From NCBI RefSeq assembly GCF_003987655.1, contig NZ_NGKC01000015.1:1-64000 (forward strand): 64,000 nucleotides of DNA, written 5' to 3'. This DNA is from Vagococcus acidifermentans (GTDB lineage: Bacteria > Bacillota > Bacilli > Lactobacillales > Vagococcaceae). The stretch's first letter is position 1. Every line of letters starts with the position of its first letter. This document shows, one piece after another, positions 17,521 to 26,755 of this stretch. The position numbers and the translations under genes were made by a program. A model generated the notes under the pieces. It was given only the letters and a program-made list of their open reading frames with translations, did no database searches and had not been told where the DNA came from.

Positions 17521-18213
17521 TTAATCGCGTCCAAAAATACGCAGGAACGCCAAGAACAAGTTGATGATATCAAGGTACAGCATTAATGCACAGTAAATGG
17601 CAAGTCCTTGTACAGCGGAGCCGCCGTAATGATAATACAGCGCCTTGATTTTTTGATTGTCGTAAGCCGTCAGACCGGCGAACACGACGACTGTCACCAG
17701 TGAGATGAACAGTTCGACCGGTTCACTGCGCAAGATAAAGACATTAAGCAGCATGGCGATAATGATACCCAGCACCATGCTGATCAGTGCATGTCCCCAA
17801 CCTGACAAATCTTTTTTGGTGACCATACCGAAAACCGCCATGACGCCGAACGTGACAGCTGTTGTGATAAACGCACTGGTCACTGTTTCGCCGGTGTACA
17901 CCAGCAAGGTTGCTGTTAACGTCACACCCGTCAAGACCGAATAAGCGACATAGCCGATAATCGACTTGACGATCGGGGTATCTTTCACAGCCGACCTGCC
18001 GAGGTAAAATACCAGCGCCAGCTGGGCAATCCACAACCCCCAAAAAGTAAATGGTGAACTATATAAGAAACGTTCGTACTCGTAAACAAACATTGTGGAA
18101 AGCAGATACGATACCAGCGCACTGATACCGACCCCCAATCCGACATACGCATAGACCCGGCTGAAAAAACCGCTCAGTCCGCTTGCTTTTGCTTGTTGTT
18201 TATTCTCCATCAT
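17521..18213 (-). CDS. Bax inhibitor-1/YccA family membrane protein
   Basis: The 230-aa protein has seven membrane helices and the BI-1 core: GWGHALISMVLGIII, VVFAGLTAYDNQKIK (with the conserved Asp of the pH-sensing pair) and a C-terminal LDIINLFLAFLRIFGRD. Bacterial members such as YetJ leak calcium in a pH-dependent way or modulate FtsH. I take ATG 18213, with AAGGAAGTG upstream; the in-frame TTG at 18234 lies in the ribosome binding region. It overlaps the end of the preceding gene by 14 bp. Confidence 0.92.
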   Translation of the reverse strand: MMENKQQAKASGLSGFFSRVYAYVGLGVGISALVSYLLSTMFVYEYERFLYSSPFTFWGLWIAQLALVFYLGRSAVKDTPIVKSIIGYVAYSVLTGVTLTATLLVYTGETVTSAFITTAVTFGVMAVFGMVTKKDLSGWGHALISMVLGIIIAMLLNVFILRSEPVELFISLVTVVVFAGLTAYDNQKIKALYYHYGGSAVQGLAIYCALMLYLDIINLFLAFLRIFGRD

Positions 18214-18676
18214 CGCTTTCACTTCCTTCTTCAATTGATGTCTTCATCGGCGGCCGCACCATGACAACAGCATCAAGCACACGCTGGTCTTCCTCATTGA
18301 TTGCCTTGACAGAAATCGTGGCAACCTCCTTCATCGTATCGACTTTGATCACTTCGAAATCAAATGTCACGGTCTCGTAATGATACACGGGTTCCAAAAA
18401 ATTACTTGAAAAATTCACGATATGAGAGCCTGGACCGGGTAAATGTTTCGAAATAGCACTGGATATGATGCCCATCAGCATAATACTCGGAACGATCGGC
18501 TTTTTGTAATCTGTTTGTGCAGCAAAGTCATGCTGGATGTAAAGCGGGTTGGCATCATTCGTCAGCCCAAGATAGAGCAGCAGTTGATTGTCCTCGATTT
18601 TTTCCGTTAAGCTTAACGAGTCGCCTTCCTCAATGTCATCAATTGATTTCCCAATTTTCCTTGGTTTTAATATCAT
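18200..18676 (-). CDS. MaoC-like (hot-dog fold) hydratase-family protein
   Basis: The 158-aa protein has the (R)-specific enoyl-CoA hydratase-like pattern: LTNDANPLYIQHDFAAQTDYKKPIVPSIMLMG keeps the D-x4-H spacing region of the hydratase motif, with His in IQHDFA. The usual catalytic GRxVHG is replaced by KKPIVPSIM, so activity on enoyl-CoA is uncertain. ATG 18676 with GGAGGTGG upstream is chosen over the adjacent TTG 18685. It is co-transcribed with the BI-1 gene; I know of no functional link between them. Confidence 0.8.
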   Translation of the reverse strand: MILKPRKIGKSIDDIEEGDSLSLTEKIEDNQLLLYLGLTNDANPLYIQHDFAAQTDYKKPIVPSIMLMGIISSAISKHLPGPGSHIVNFSSNFLEPVYHYETVTFDFEVIKVDTMKEVATISVKAINEEDQRVLDAVVMVRPPMKTSIEEGSESDDGE

Positions 18677-18767
18677 AGTCGTCAACCACCTCCGTTGATA
18701 GTTTCATTGTATCAAAACATAGGAAAATAACAAGAAAAATAACCGCTCTTTAGGCGAACAGGACACG

Positions 18768-18807
18768 AAAAAAGCATGATGACTAAAAGTTCAGCCGTCA
18801 TGCTTTT
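18768..18807 (-). terminator. Terminator downstream of murC
   Basis: AAAAGCATGA-GAC pairs with GTC-ATGCTTTT, followed on the minus strand by a T-run. It lies 210 bp after murC, beyond the long hairpin. Confidence 0.6.
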
Positions 18808-18922
18808 AGGTTAATGACTTGTGACCGGTAAGGATTGGCGGTTTAGTTGGCCATTGACCATTCCGCATGCAAAGCGGGCAGCTTGAGTCTTGTCGGAAAA
18901 ACTAATTCACATTATTAAAGCA

Positions 18923-18976
18923 ATGACCAATGGCGCCCATTCACCTTATCCGCGGTGAATGGGCGCCATTGGTCAT
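18923..18976. repeat. Perfect 23-bp inverted repeat, 8-base loop
   Basis: The left arm 18923-18945 (ATGACCAATGGCGCC...) and right arm 18954-18976 are exact reverse complements; the loop is TTATCCGC. Neither side has a strong T-tract. It lies 41 bp beyond the murC stop. It may be a transcript-stabilising hairpin, a protein-binding site or a dispersed repeat. Confidence 0.9.
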
Positions 18977-19016
18977 CATCTCCATCTTAAAACAGAAAGT
19001 AGTTCGTCATATCAGT

Positions 19017-20354
19017 TTACATAATATTTTTACGGGTTTGTCCCAAAACTTTTTCATAAGCGACTTCGAATTTTTGCACGTCGCCGGCACCCATGAAAAT
19101 CATCACTGCATCATGGTAATCCATCAGCGGTGCAATGTTTTCGACCGTGATGACATCGCCTTTTTTAGTGATTTTATCTCCTAAATCTTCAATTTTAATG
19201 CCGCCGCTGTCTTCGCGTGCCGACCCGAAAATATCACACAAGTACACAGCATCTGCCAAGTCCAACGAAGCTGCAAAGTCATCCAGCAGCGCTACTGTGC
19301 GTGTGAATGTGTGGGGCTGAAACACCGCGATGATTTCTTTGTCAGGGTATTTCTGACGTGCCGCATCGATCGTCGCCTTGATTTCGGCAGGATGATGCGC
19401 GTAGTCGTCAACAATGACCATGTCATTGACGATTTTTTCGCTGAACCGCCGCTTCACGCCTGAAAAAGTGACCATCTCTTCGGCTACTTTTTCCATGTCG
19501 AAGCCTTCCAGGTAGCTGATGGCAATCACGCTCAATGCATTCATGATATTATGGAAGCCGAAAGACGGCAGCTGAAAGTGGCCAATCTTCTGGCCGTTAT
19601 GGTACACATCAAATTCCGAACCGGATGTACTGCGCGAGATGTTTTGCGCCTGAAAATCATCGTTTTCATTTACACCGTAATAATATACCGGCACCTCTGT
19701 TTTCAGTTTGCGCAAATAAGCATCGTCACCGTATGCAACGACTGCCTTTTGCACTTGTGAGGCAAACGTCTGAAACGCATCAAACACATCATCAATGCTC
19801 CGGTAATAATCCGGATGGTCAAAATCAACATTGGTGATAATCGCGTAATCCGGTGCATACGACAAGAAATGCCGTCTGTATTCACACGCTTCGAATGTGA
19901 AAAAATGAGAATCAGGTTGTCCGTGGCCGGTCCCGTCGCCAATCAAATAGCTGGTCGGCGCAATCCCGCTGAACACATGGGAAATCAGCCCGGTCGTGCT
20001 GGTTTTGCCATGCGAACCGGTAATGGCAACGCTGGTAAAACGCTTGATGAATTCACCTAAAAACTTATGGTAGCGAATCACCTGCAACCCTTTTTTCAAT
20101 GCTTCCTGAATCTCCTCGTGCGTATCAGGAAACGCGTTGCCCGCAATGATTATCATGTTGTCTGTAATATTATCAGGAGAAAACGTCAGCACAGGAATAC
20201 CGACTTTCTCCAAGTCCCGCTGCGTAAAAAAATACTTGTCGACATCTGAGCCCTGCACCTTGTAGCCTTTTTGATGCAGCAAAAGAGCCAACGAGCTCAT
20301 CCCCGACCCTTTGATGCCCACGAAATGATATAGTTTATCTCTGTCAATATTCAT
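19017..20354 (-). CDS. murC: UDP-N-acetylmuramate--L-alanine ligase
   Basis: The 445-aa Mur ligase adds L-Ala to UDP-MurNAc in the cytoplasm, using ATP. The N-terminal domain begins [20 protein letters not shown], the ATP-binding [10 protein letters not shown] is at about residues 114-123, [13 protein letters not shown] supplies the metal-binding region, and [14 protein letters not shown] is the Mur signature near residue 300. Length and motifs are complete. It is preceded in the same direction by a gene for a disordered protein. Confidence 0.97.
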   Translation of the reverse strand: MNIDRDKLYHFVGIKGSGMSSLALLLHQKGYKVQGSDVDKYFFTQRDLEKVGIPVLTFSPDNITDNMIIIAGNAFPDTHEEIQEALKKGLQVIRYHKFLGEFIKRFTSVAITGSHGKTSTTGLISHVFSGIAPTSYLIGDGTGHGQPDSHFFTFEACEYRRHFLSYAPDYAIITNVDFDHPDYYRSIDDVFDAFQTFASQVQKAVVAYGDDAYLRKLKTEVPVYYYGVNENDDFQAQNISRSTSGSEFDVYHNGQKIGHFQLPSFGFHNIMNALSVIAISYLEGFDMEKVAEEMVTFSGVKRRFSEKIVNDMVIVDDYAHHPAEIKATIDAARQKYPDKEIIAVFQPHTFTRTVALLDDFAASLDLADAVYLCDIFGSAREDSGGIKIEDLGDKITKKGDVITVENIAPLMDYHDAVMIFMGAGDVQKFEVAYEKVLGQTRKNIM

Positions 20355-20457
20355 TATTATTCTCCCTTTTCAAAAAACAAACCTGGCCTGCCATGACGAA
20401 AATGCCGAGGTTTCGCTTCACATTATCATACACTTATAAAAAATAATCAACAAAAAA

Positions 20458-20486
20458 AACTTACACTGCTGTCCACAATGTAAGCA
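20458..20486 (-). terminator. Terminator after the disordered-protein gene
   Basis: CTTACA / TGTAAG with an inner CTG/CAG-type extension is followed on the minus strand by T8. It separates the hypothetical gene from murC. Confidence 0.6.
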
Positions 20487-20494
20487 AAAACAAC

Positions 20495-21322
20495 TTATTC
20501 AAAATAAAAATTATTTGAATGGGTCGTTGTTTCATTTGCGATAATGCCTGAAAGGGATTTATCCAAACGCTGCTTTTTGCGTTTATCCGCCGCTTCTTCT
20601 GAATGCTTTTTAAAATAAGCCGTCTCCTGCTGGGCATCACTTTGCTTGTTGCCGAATCCTTTTAACGACTTCGGAATAAATGATGCCATCTTGTCCACAG
20701 AAAAACTGCTGGTATCCTTGGTTTGCTTTTTAAACTCGCTGCGTGTCATCGGAACGTCATTGTGCTGGGACTTGCTGAAATAAGCCGGGTTATCCGACTC
20801 ATCGTCTGTATCGGTCGCCAGAGAAAAATTGGCACGGTTTTTGCGCAGCTCGCTGATAATCTGTTCTTGGCTGTACGTTGTCAGGCTGTCGTCTTCAATC
20901 ATGGACGCAGGAATATACTTCGGTCTGAAGCGCTTAGGAGCCTCTTCACGCGGAAGCTGGTGCGATGAGTGGAAACCCGTACCGCCATCGTTATGGGCAC
21001 CGTAACGCGTGTTTAACGGCGATCCGGGGCGAATCACCGGACTGTCTTCCTGTTTATCGTAGATTTTATTGGCATACTCGGACTGCGGCGCGTGATATGC
21101 GGTCTGCGGCCGGTTTTGGCTGGTGTGTTCATAGCCGTCATAGTCCTGATATTCTACTGTATCAAACTCGATTTCTTCTGTGTAATTAGTGCTATATTTA
21201 TATGAATCATTAAAGTCATTTTCAAATAATTTGCGTTTATTTTTTTTAGTCAATTTTACGCCTGTTTCATCATCGAAGGCTGGAAATCTATAAAAACGTC
21301 TTTCATCAGTCATTGTAATCAT
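20495..21322 (-). CDS. Hypothetical, largely disordered protein upstream of murC
   Basis: A protein of 275-279 aa with no membrane helix, no signal peptide and low hydrophobicity. The N-terminal about 60 residues are acidic and Tyr/Asp-rich, including FPAFDDETGVKLTKKNKRKL and a run of Glu, Tyr and Asp. A central proline/serine-rich part contains RFRPKYIPASMIEDD. A basic C-terminal helix (AADKRKKQRLDKSLSGII) ends it. The IPAS/IP pattern recalls the linker regions of Firmicute division and DNA-translocase proteins, but I do not recognise the family. ATG 21322 and ATG 21334 are both possible; AAAGGA fits neither perfectly. Composition is like its neighbours. Confidence 0.72.
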   Translation of the reverse strand: MITMTDERRFYRFPAFDDETGVKLTKKNKRKLFENDFNDSYKYSTNYTEEIEFDTVEYQDYDGYEHTSQNRPQTAYHAPQSEYANKIYDKQEDSPVIRPGSPLNTRYGAHNDGGTGFHSSHQLPREEAPKRFRPKYIPASMIEDDSLTTYSQEQIISELRKNRANFSLATDTDDESDNPAYFSKSQHNDVPMTRSEFKKQTKDTSSFSVDKMASFIPKSLKGFGNKQSDAQQETAYFKKHSEEAADKRKKQRLDKSLSGIIANETTTHSNNFYFE

Positions 21323-21406
21323 CGATTGTCTCATTCCTTTAATTTCGCTATTTATATACTATCATAAACTTTTTCAGAAAAAAACAACAAAAGCCGTTTT
21401 TATCAA

Positions 21407-21503
21407 TATTCATAAATATTCATTATGAAAATTGCATATTTTTTCACGGCTGCATAAAGTATAAATATTTAAATACGCGGTTTTTTATGTATAAATATTT
21501 ATT
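21407..21503. promoter_or_regulatory. Three ArgR-like ARG boxes upstream of argG
   Basis: Three 18-bp sites fit the ArgR consensus TNTGNATWWWWATNCANA and share the core TAAATATT. They lie at 21407-21424 (2 mismatches), 21456-21473 (about 3 mismatches) and 21486-21503 (2 mismatches). The last is 6 bp upstream of the -35. Such clusters are bound by hexameric ArgR/AhrC with arginine. No argR gene lies in this window. Confidence 0.6.
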
Positions 21504-21509
21504 TTTTGC

Positions 21510-21538
21510 TTGTTTTTACCGAAAATCAGTGGTATTAT
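21510..21538 (+). promoter_or_regulatory. argG promoter
   Basis: TTGTTT (21510-21515) and TATTAT (21533-21538) are 17 bp apart, and the -10 is preceded by TGG (extended -10). The argG ATG is 33 bp downstream. Confidence 0.7.
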
Positions 21539-21571
21539 CTTCTTAAATACGATTAAAGGAGTTCGAGTGAC

Positions 21572-22774
21572 ATGACACAGCAAAAAGTTGTTTTAGCCTA
21601 TTCAGGCGGTTTAGACACATCAGTTGCGATACAGTGGCTGATCGACCAAGGATACGATGTCATCGCCTGCTGTTTGGATGTGGGCGAAGGCAAAGATTTG
21701 GATTTCATCAAAGAGAAAGCATTGACCGTCGGGGCAAGCGCCTCCTATACGATAGACGCCAAAGAAGAGTTCGCACAAGAGTATGCCCTTGTCTCACTTC
21801 AGGCGCATACCTATTATGAAGGAAAGTACCCGCTGGTCTCCGCCCTCTCCCGCCCGCTGATTTCGAAAAAACTGGTGGAGCTGGCTAAAGAAGTCGGGGC
21901 AACGACGATTGCGCACGGCTGCACGGGAAAAGGTAACGACCAAGTGCGTTTTGAAGTAGCCATCGCCGCACTCGCACCGGAAATGAACGTTATAGCACCG
22001 GTCCGCGAATGGCAGTGGTCGCGGGAAGAAGAAATCAACTATGCCAAAGAAAAGAATATTCCGATTCCTATCGATTTGGACAACCCCTACTCTGTTGACC
22101 AGAATTTATGGGGACGTGCCAATGAATGCGGGATCTTGGAAGACCCGTGGGCAACCCCGCCGGAGGGTGCTTATGACCTGACGGTGAACATTGAAGACGC
22201 ACCGGACACTCCGGACATTATCGAAATCGAATTTGAGCAAGGTGTCCCGGTAGCGGTCAACGGCGAGAAAAAATCATTGGCACAGCTGATTCTTAATTTA
22301 AACGCACTGGCCGGAAAGCACGGTATCGGCCGAATCGACCACGTTGAAAACCGTCTGGTCGGCATCAAATCTCGGGAAGTGTACGAGTGTCCCGGCGCTA
22401 CAGTCCTGCTGAAAGCCCACAAAGAACTGGAAGACATCACACTGGTCAGGGAACTGGCGCACTTCAAACCAGTCATCGAATTGCAGTTGAGTCAGATGAT
22501 TTACGACGGACTCTGGTTCAATCCGCTGACCGATTCGCTGAAGGCCTTTATCGCGTCCACGCAAATTTACGTCAACGGCACAATCCGTGTGAAACTCTTT
22601 AAAGGACATGCCATCGTTGAAGGACGCAAATCGCCAAACAGCTTGTACAATGAAAATCTGGCCACCTACACTTCTGCCGATACATTCGACCAGGAAGCTG
22701 CTGTCGGATTTATCAAACTGTGGGGACTGCCTTCAAAAGTTCACGCAGAAGTACAAAAAAGCATCAACCAATAA
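21572..22774 (+). CDS. argG: Argininosuccinate synthase
   Basis: The 400-aa enzyme joins citrulline and aspartate with ATP in arginine synthesis. The PP-loop [15 protein letters not shown] is at residues 8-22; [15 protein letters not shown] and [13 protein letters not shown] are the citrulline/aspartate-binding signatures, and the C-terminal oligomerisation helix is present. AAAGGAG precedes the ATG. It is followed by argH and probably co-regulated by arginine through the ARG boxes. Confidence 0.98.
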   Translation: MTQQKVVLAYSGGLDTSVAIQWLIDQGYDVIACCLDVGEGKDLDFIKEKALTVGASASYTIDAKEEFAQEYALVSLQAHTYYEGKYPLVSALSRPLISKKLVELAKEVGATTIAHGCTGKGNDQVRFEVAIAALAPEMNVIAPVREWQWSREEEINYAKEKNIPIPIDLDNPYSVDQNLWGRANECGILEDPWATPPEGAYDLTVNIEDAPDTPDIIEIEFEQGVPVAVNGEKKSLAQLILNLNALAGKHGIGRIDHVENRLVGIKSREVYECPGATVLLKAHKELEDITLVRELAHFKPVIELQLSQMIYDGLWFNPLTDSLKAFIASTQIYVNGTIRVKLFKGHAIVEGRKSPNSLYNENLATYTSADTFDQEAAVGFIKLWGLPSKVHAEVQKSINQ

Positions 22775-22823
22775 CAAATCTGTTGCGAGGCAGCAGTTGC
22801 CCGGAAGCAACTATGTGCTGTCC

Positions 22824-22903
22824 AAATAAATAAGGCTTGCCTCAGGTGAGTTTCTTTCCACTCTGCGGATGGAATAAGGAAACCGGCAAGCTGTTATTTA
22901 TTT
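22824..22903 (+). other. Structured RNA element between argG and argH
   Basis: Outer arms AAATAAATAAGGCTTGCC (22824-22841) and GGCAAGC-TG-TTATTTATTT (22885-22903) pair over 17 bp with a small bulge. Inside, GTTTCTTTCCA and TGGAATAAGGAAAC pair as a second stem with the loop CTCTGCGGA. This about 80-nt double stem could be an attenuator, an RNase processing site or a leaky terminator that sets argH level. Confidence 0.6.
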
Positions 22904-22930
22904 CCTAATTGACTAAAAGAGGTAATCAAC

Positions 22931-24304
22931 ATGAAAAAACTTTGGGGCGGCCGTTTTCAAGGAAAAAACGAGCAATGGATTGATGCGTTCGGCGCATCCA
23001 TTGCTTTCGACCAGGAACTTGCTCCCTATGATATTCAGGGCAGCTTGGCTCATGTCAGCATGCTTGGCAAATGCGGCATTATTTCAAAAGAAGATATGGA
23101 CACCATCACATCCGGACTGAAACGCATTCAAGACAAACTGGCAAACGGCGAATTGACATTTACGATTGAAAACGAAGACATCCATCTAAATATTGAAACA
23201 TTTTTGCATGAGGAAATTGGGCCGGTAGCCGGCAAACTCCATACGGCGAGAAGCCGAAACGACCAAGTCGCAACTGACATGCATCTCTATTTGAAAGACA
23301 TGGTGCAGCAGCTGATTCAAAAAATCCGGCACTTAAGAACTGTGCTGGTGACAAAAGCCGAACAGCATGTTGAAACAGTTATGCCCGGCTACACGCATCT
23401 GCAGCATGCCCAGCCCATTTCGTTTGCCCATCATTTGATGGCTTACTATCAAATGCTGACGCGGGATGAGGAGCGTCTTTCGGAAAGTCTCAAACGAATC
23501 GACCTCTCCCCGCTTGGTTGTGCCGCGCTGGCCGGGACGACGTTTCCAATCGACCGCAAGTACACTGCTGAACTGCTTGGCTTTGGCGGGATTTACGAAA
23601 ACAGTCTTGACGGAGTGAGCGACCGGGACTTCATTCTTGAATTTTTAAGTGACAGCGCCATTTTGATGATGCACCTCTCCCGCTTTTGCGAAGAAATCAT
23701 CCTCTGGTGCAGTCACGAATACCAATTTGTTGAACTGTCAGATACCTTCTCGACTGGCAGTTCCATCATGCCGCAAAAGAAAAATCCTGATATGGCGGAA
23801 CTAGTCAGAGGAAAAACAGGACGGGTCTTTGGTCAGCTGACGGGTCTGCTGACTGTCTTAAAAGGCCTGCCTCTGGCTTATAATAAAGATTTGCAGGAAG
23901 ATAAAGAAGGCATGTTCGATACGGTATACACGCTATCCACCAGTCTTGATATCATGAGCGGCATGATCGACACGATGACAGTGAAGACGGACACTATGGC
24001 GCAGTCAACTGAAAAAGATTTTTCCAATGCAACTGAACTGGCGGATTACTTGTCGGCAAAAGGTATTCCTTTCCGGCAGGCGCATGAAATTGTCGGCAAG
24101 CTCGTCCTCTCCTGCATTCAGCGGGGAATCTACTTGCAGGATGTAGCGCTGGACGAGTATCAGGACATCTCGCCGTTGATTGAGGAGGATATCTACGACG
24201 CGTTGGACTCCTACACAGCCATGAACCGCCGGAATTCTCTGGGCGGCACAGGGACAGAACAAGTCCGGGCTGCCATTGCCAAAGCAAAAGCCGACTTGTC
24301 ATAA
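22931..24304 (+). CDS. argH: Argininosuccinate lyase
   Basis: The 457-aa fumarase/aspartase-superfamily enzyme splits argininosuccinate into arginine and fumarate. The family signature [12 protein letters not shown] (about residues 276-287) carries the catalytic Ser of the flexible loop. The N-terminal KLWGGRFQ and [19 protein letters not shown] substrate motifs and the [14 protein letters not shown] region are present. AGAGGT precedes the ATG. It follows argG by 156 bp containing the structured element. Confidence 0.98.
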   Translation: MKKLWGGRFQGKNEQWIDAFGASIAFDQELAPYDIQGSLAHVSMLGKCGIISKEDMDTITSGLKRIQDKLANGELTFTIENEDIHLNIETFLHEEIGPVAGKLHTARSRNDQVATDMHLYLKDMVQQLIQKIRHLRTVLVTKAEQHVETVMPGYTHLQHAQPISFAHHLMAYYQMLTRDEERLSESLKRIDLSPLGCAALAGTTFPIDRKYTAELLGFGGIYENSLDGVSDRDFILEFLSDSAILMMHLSRFCEEIILWCSHEYQFVELSDTFSTGSSIMPQKKNPDMAELVRGKTGRVFGQLTGLLTVLKGLPLAYNKDLQEDKEGMFDTVYTLSTSLDIMSGMIDTMTVKTDTMAQSTEKDFSNATELADYLSAKGIPFRQAHEIVGKLVLSCIQRGIYLQDVALDEYQDISPLIEEDIYDALDSYTAMNRRNSLGGTGTEQVRAAIAKAKADLS

Positions 24305-24311
24305 GTCACTG

Positions 24312-24350
24312 AAAAAGCACACGTCACCAAATTATTGACGTGTGCTTTTT
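24312..24350 (+). terminator. Terminator of argGH
   Basis: AAAAAGCACACGTCA / TGACGTGTGCTTTTT is a strong stem ending in T5, 8 bp after the argH stop. Confidence 0.9.
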
Positions 24351-24425
24351 AATGCGTTCCGTCACCTAAAAAACCGAGAATAGTGTATGATTGACACAAA
24401 GACCGCTCGAAGGAGGGAACGCCTG

Positions 24426-24989
24426 ATGATGACATTGTTGTTAGTCCTGACAGCCGTCTGTGTGTTGTATTTAGCAATCATCTTTTGTTTGATACTTTCC
24501 GGCACGCGCAGCCAGCCCGACAATCATGCCGATACTCTGCTGATATTGGGTGCACAAGTCAAAGGCACCCCGGCGCGCCCCAGCCAGTCGCTGAAAGAAC
24601 GGCTGGATGCCGCCCTGCCGTATCTTTTCGCCAATCGGGCGACTACTATTATCGTATGCGGCGGTCAAGGGCCTGATGAGTCCGATACAGAAGCCAATGT
24701 GATGGCCGACTATTTGATAACCCGCGGAATCGAGCGCAAACGGCTCATTAAAGAAGACACTTCAACACGGACTAAAGAGAACCTGCTTAACGCGATGGCA
24801 AAGCGGGAACTGGGCAAGACGGTGATAGTGACGAACGATTTCCACCTCTACCGTGCAAAGCTCCTGGCCAAACGTCTAGGGATTAACCGGGTATCCGGCA
24901 TCCCTGCACCCTCCCGCAATCCTTCAACCGTGCTGATGTATGCGCGGGAAATATTGGCTCTTGCCTACGGCTTTTTGGCTGACTGGTAA
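24426..24989 (+). CDS. YdcF/SanA-like DUF218 membrane protein
   Basis: The 187-aa protein has one N-terminal membrane helix (LLLVLTAVCVLYLAIIFCLIL) and an extracytoplasmic DUF218 domain: DTLLILGAQVKGTPARPSQSLKERLDAAL, ATTIIVCGGQGPDE, the EANVM helix and VTNDFHLYRAKLLAKRLG. Relatives (SanA, YdcF, ElyC) affect envelope integrity; some bind nucleotide-like ligands. ATG 24426 has AAGGAGG 9 nt upstream, so the in-frame start at 24387 is rejected. Single gene, convergent with the DUF3307 gene. Confidence 0.88.
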   Translation: MMTLLLVLTAVCVLYLAIIFCLILSGTRSQPDNHADTLLILGAQVKGTPARPSQSLKERLDAALPYLFANRATTIIVCGGQGPDESDTEANVMADYLITRGIERKRLIKEDTSTRTKENLLNAMAKRELGKTVIVTNDFHLYRAKLLAKRLGINRVSGIPAPSRNPSTVLMYAREILALAYGFLADW

Positions 24990-25311
24990 GTCCGGCGCAG
25001 CGGCGGAAAACAGTTTCGTTTTCAAAAATCGGCTACGTGCAAGAGAAACAGTTCTGTTCTGCGGTAAAAGCTGCACCTGTTTTCCTGATGCTTACTTTTT
25101 TCATTCGTTTGTGATAAACTATGATTATCCATTCTAAACGCTCCTGAGTTTTGTGATGTCTCACTCACCTCACTATTGAAACTCCGGAGTGTTTTTTTGC
25201 GCGCAAAAAAACGCCAATCCAATGAGTTGGCGCGGTTCATTTCGGCAGGCAGGATTCCGGTTTCCGGCTGAAACCGCGAATGCTGCCGGCGGTATGTATT
25301 TTTCACAGACA
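24990..25311. other. 322-base convergent intergenic region
   Basis: It holds a hairpin CGCTCCTGAGTTT (25139-25151) / AAACTCCGGAGTG (25179-25191) followed by T7, acting as terminator for the DUF218 gene, and then a 22-bp perfect palindrome centred on GCGCGC at 25191-25212. No gene is apparent. Confidence 0.65.
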
Positions 25312-26067
25312 TCAGCGCCACGGGAATGAAAAAATGACCAGATAGGCAATGAACGTCACGGTCACACTGAACAGTGTACCGATGAGATAATATTCTGAAA
25401 ATGCCTGGTCTTTGGAAATCTTGTCATACCGTGTGATGGATTTGGCTGTCAGTATCAACCCAATGGCGGCGTACTGCTGGAGCAACAAAAGCAGGCCCAT
25501 CAGTATCCGCTCCATGTTGCCAATCAGCGCCCCGGCACCGTCCACCGTCCGGTCGCTAGCAGCAGGCTGAACCAGCTGTTCAGATATCTGATTCAGCTTC
25601 GGCACGTACTGGTATTTGGCAAACACCGTTTTAAATGTGATATTGGTCGGTTTCAAAAGCACGAGGAGAAACAACGTCATTGCAACAACTGAAGATGCGA
25701 CGACGTTTTCAACTGCCGGCAGCTGCCGGTTAAAGAAAAAATGCACCCCGATAAGTGTTGCAACATGCAGCAGCTGGTCTGCAATATAGATGTACTGGCG
25801 TTTGATTTTAGCCGATGCGCCCTGTCTTTCTGCGGCACACTTCAACAAATCAATGGCCGCATGGATGGTGACAAGCAGCAACACAGCCATAAGCAGGGGC
25901 CGTGTCCGCCCCAGCAGGGCAACGACGAGGTAAGGTACGCTGTAAATCACGCAGTGCTGTAACGTATAGCGGTAGTTTTTTTGTTTTTTCCCGGCAAGCC
26001 GGTCTGTCTGCAAGTAAAAATCACCAAGCAGGTGGCAAATAAAGAAAAACTGCAGCATGGTCGTCAT
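25312..26067 (-). CDS. DUF3307 family membrane protein
   Basis: The 251-aa protein has six to seven membrane helices. The N-terminal DUF3307 signature is FFICHLLGDFYLQTDRLAGKK, then LLLVTIHAAIDLLK with conserved His/Asp and YIADQLLHVATLIGVHFF with a second Asp/His pair; these charged residues inside helices suggest a metal or ion site. A C-terminal extension of about 120 residues adds further helices. The stop of the SatD gene overlaps the start (TGATG), and a GTG 3 bp upstream is an alternative. SatD-DUF3307 pairs recur in bacteria; function is unknown to me. Confidence 0.87.
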   Translation of the reverse strand: MTTMLQFFFICHLLGDFYLQTDRLAGKKQKNYRYTLQHCVIYSVPYLVVALLGRTRPLLMAVLLLVTIHAAIDLLKCAAERQGASAKIKRQYIYIADQLLHVATLIGVHFFFNRQLPAVENVVASSVVAMTLFLLVLLKPTNITFKTVFAKYQYVPKLNQISEQLVQPAASDRTVDGAGALIGNMERILMGLLLLLQQYAAIGLILTAKSITRYDKISKDQAFSEYYLIGTLFSVTVTFIAYLVIFSFPWR

Positions 26068-26714
26068 CACTTGTCCCACTCCTTTTTTAAACTGCGGGTA
26101 ATACTGTTTTTCATGCCGAGGTATTGATAGTAACCGGTACTTTGCACGCGCTGATTGACAGCCTGAGTGGTAATGCCCAAGAGTTCGGCAAGTTTGACTT
26201 GCGACACATCCAGCGAATGCCCGAAATTCAGGATGCTTTCCCGGATTAACGCCGTCTGGCTGTCACGCCAGCGGCTCTCGACAAAATCGCACAATGCCAA
26301 GCTGTCATTGACCACTTGCTGCAGGGGACTGTCTTCATCCCAAATAATCATCAGACCGCCGGTATCATGCACAGTCTCGATTGCCGCCCGTGCATGCCAA
26401 TAGGCCGGCCCGTCTGCACCAATGCTCAGCTCGCGTGTGATATCTGTCGTGATGTCGCCAAAGCCGATGCCGAACCTGACTTTGACCGGCAGCATGCGAA
26501 ACTTGATTTTATCTGCGATTTCCAAGAGAACATCCGGTGTTTTAAATAATCCTTGAAATTCGTCACCCAGCGTGACAGTCAGATTCGAGGCGACAGCACT
26601 GCTGTACTCCTGATTCAACTCTGCCAGAATCTGTTTCAACTGCTCTTGAACATACTGGCGGTCAGGCAGTTTTTTTGACTCCACTAAATCACCAATCAAT
26701 GCCGCATACATCAT
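26067..26714 (-). CDS. SatD family protein with C-terminal HTH
   Basis: The 215-aa protein starts MMYAALIGDLVESKKLPDR and has the SatD pattern TLGDEFQGLF and RFGIGFGDITTDI, resembling a degenerate nucleotidyl-cyclase/GGDEF-like fold. The C-terminal about 60 residues form a helix-turn-helix (AELLGITTQAVNQRVQSTGY), as in a sigma-like or Xre-type DNA reader. This combination suggests a nucleotide-sensing autoregulator. GTG 26717, ATG 26714 and ATG 26711 are all possible starts. It is co-transcribed with the DUF3307 gene and lies behind a pair of palindromes that it may bind (inference). Confidence 0.85.
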   Translation of the reverse strand: MMYAALIGDLVESKKLPDRQYVQEQLKQILAELNQEYSSAVASNLTVTLGDEFQGLFKTPDVLLEIADKIKFRMLPVKVRFGIGFGDITTDITRELSIGADGPAYWHARAAIETVHDTGGLMIIWDEDSPLQQVVNDSLALCDFVESRWRDSQTALIRESILNFGHSLDVSQVKLAELLGITTQAVNQRVQSTGYYQYLGMKNSITRSLKKEWDK

Positions 26715-26755
26715 CACGCACCCCTTTCTCTGTCAGTTTAACAGAACAACGAAAA

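Larger units (their letters stand above)
18677..19016. other. 340-base intergenic region between murC and the MaoC-like gene
   Basis: It holds the MaoC-like promoter region on the minus strand, a terminator at 18768-18807 and a long perfect hairpin at 18923-18976. I see no coding sequence in it. Confidence 0.7.

Noticed and set aside
18200..18676. Naming the MaoC-like protein an enoyl-CoA hydratase
   Set aside because: The catalytic motif is altered, so only family membership is claimed.
25191..25212. 22-bp perfect palindrome around GCGCGC in the gap after the DUF218 gene
   Set aside because: It is mostly an A/T run on each side of GCGCGC and overlaps the T-tract of the adjoining terminator, so it is probably a terminator by-product rather than a site of its own.
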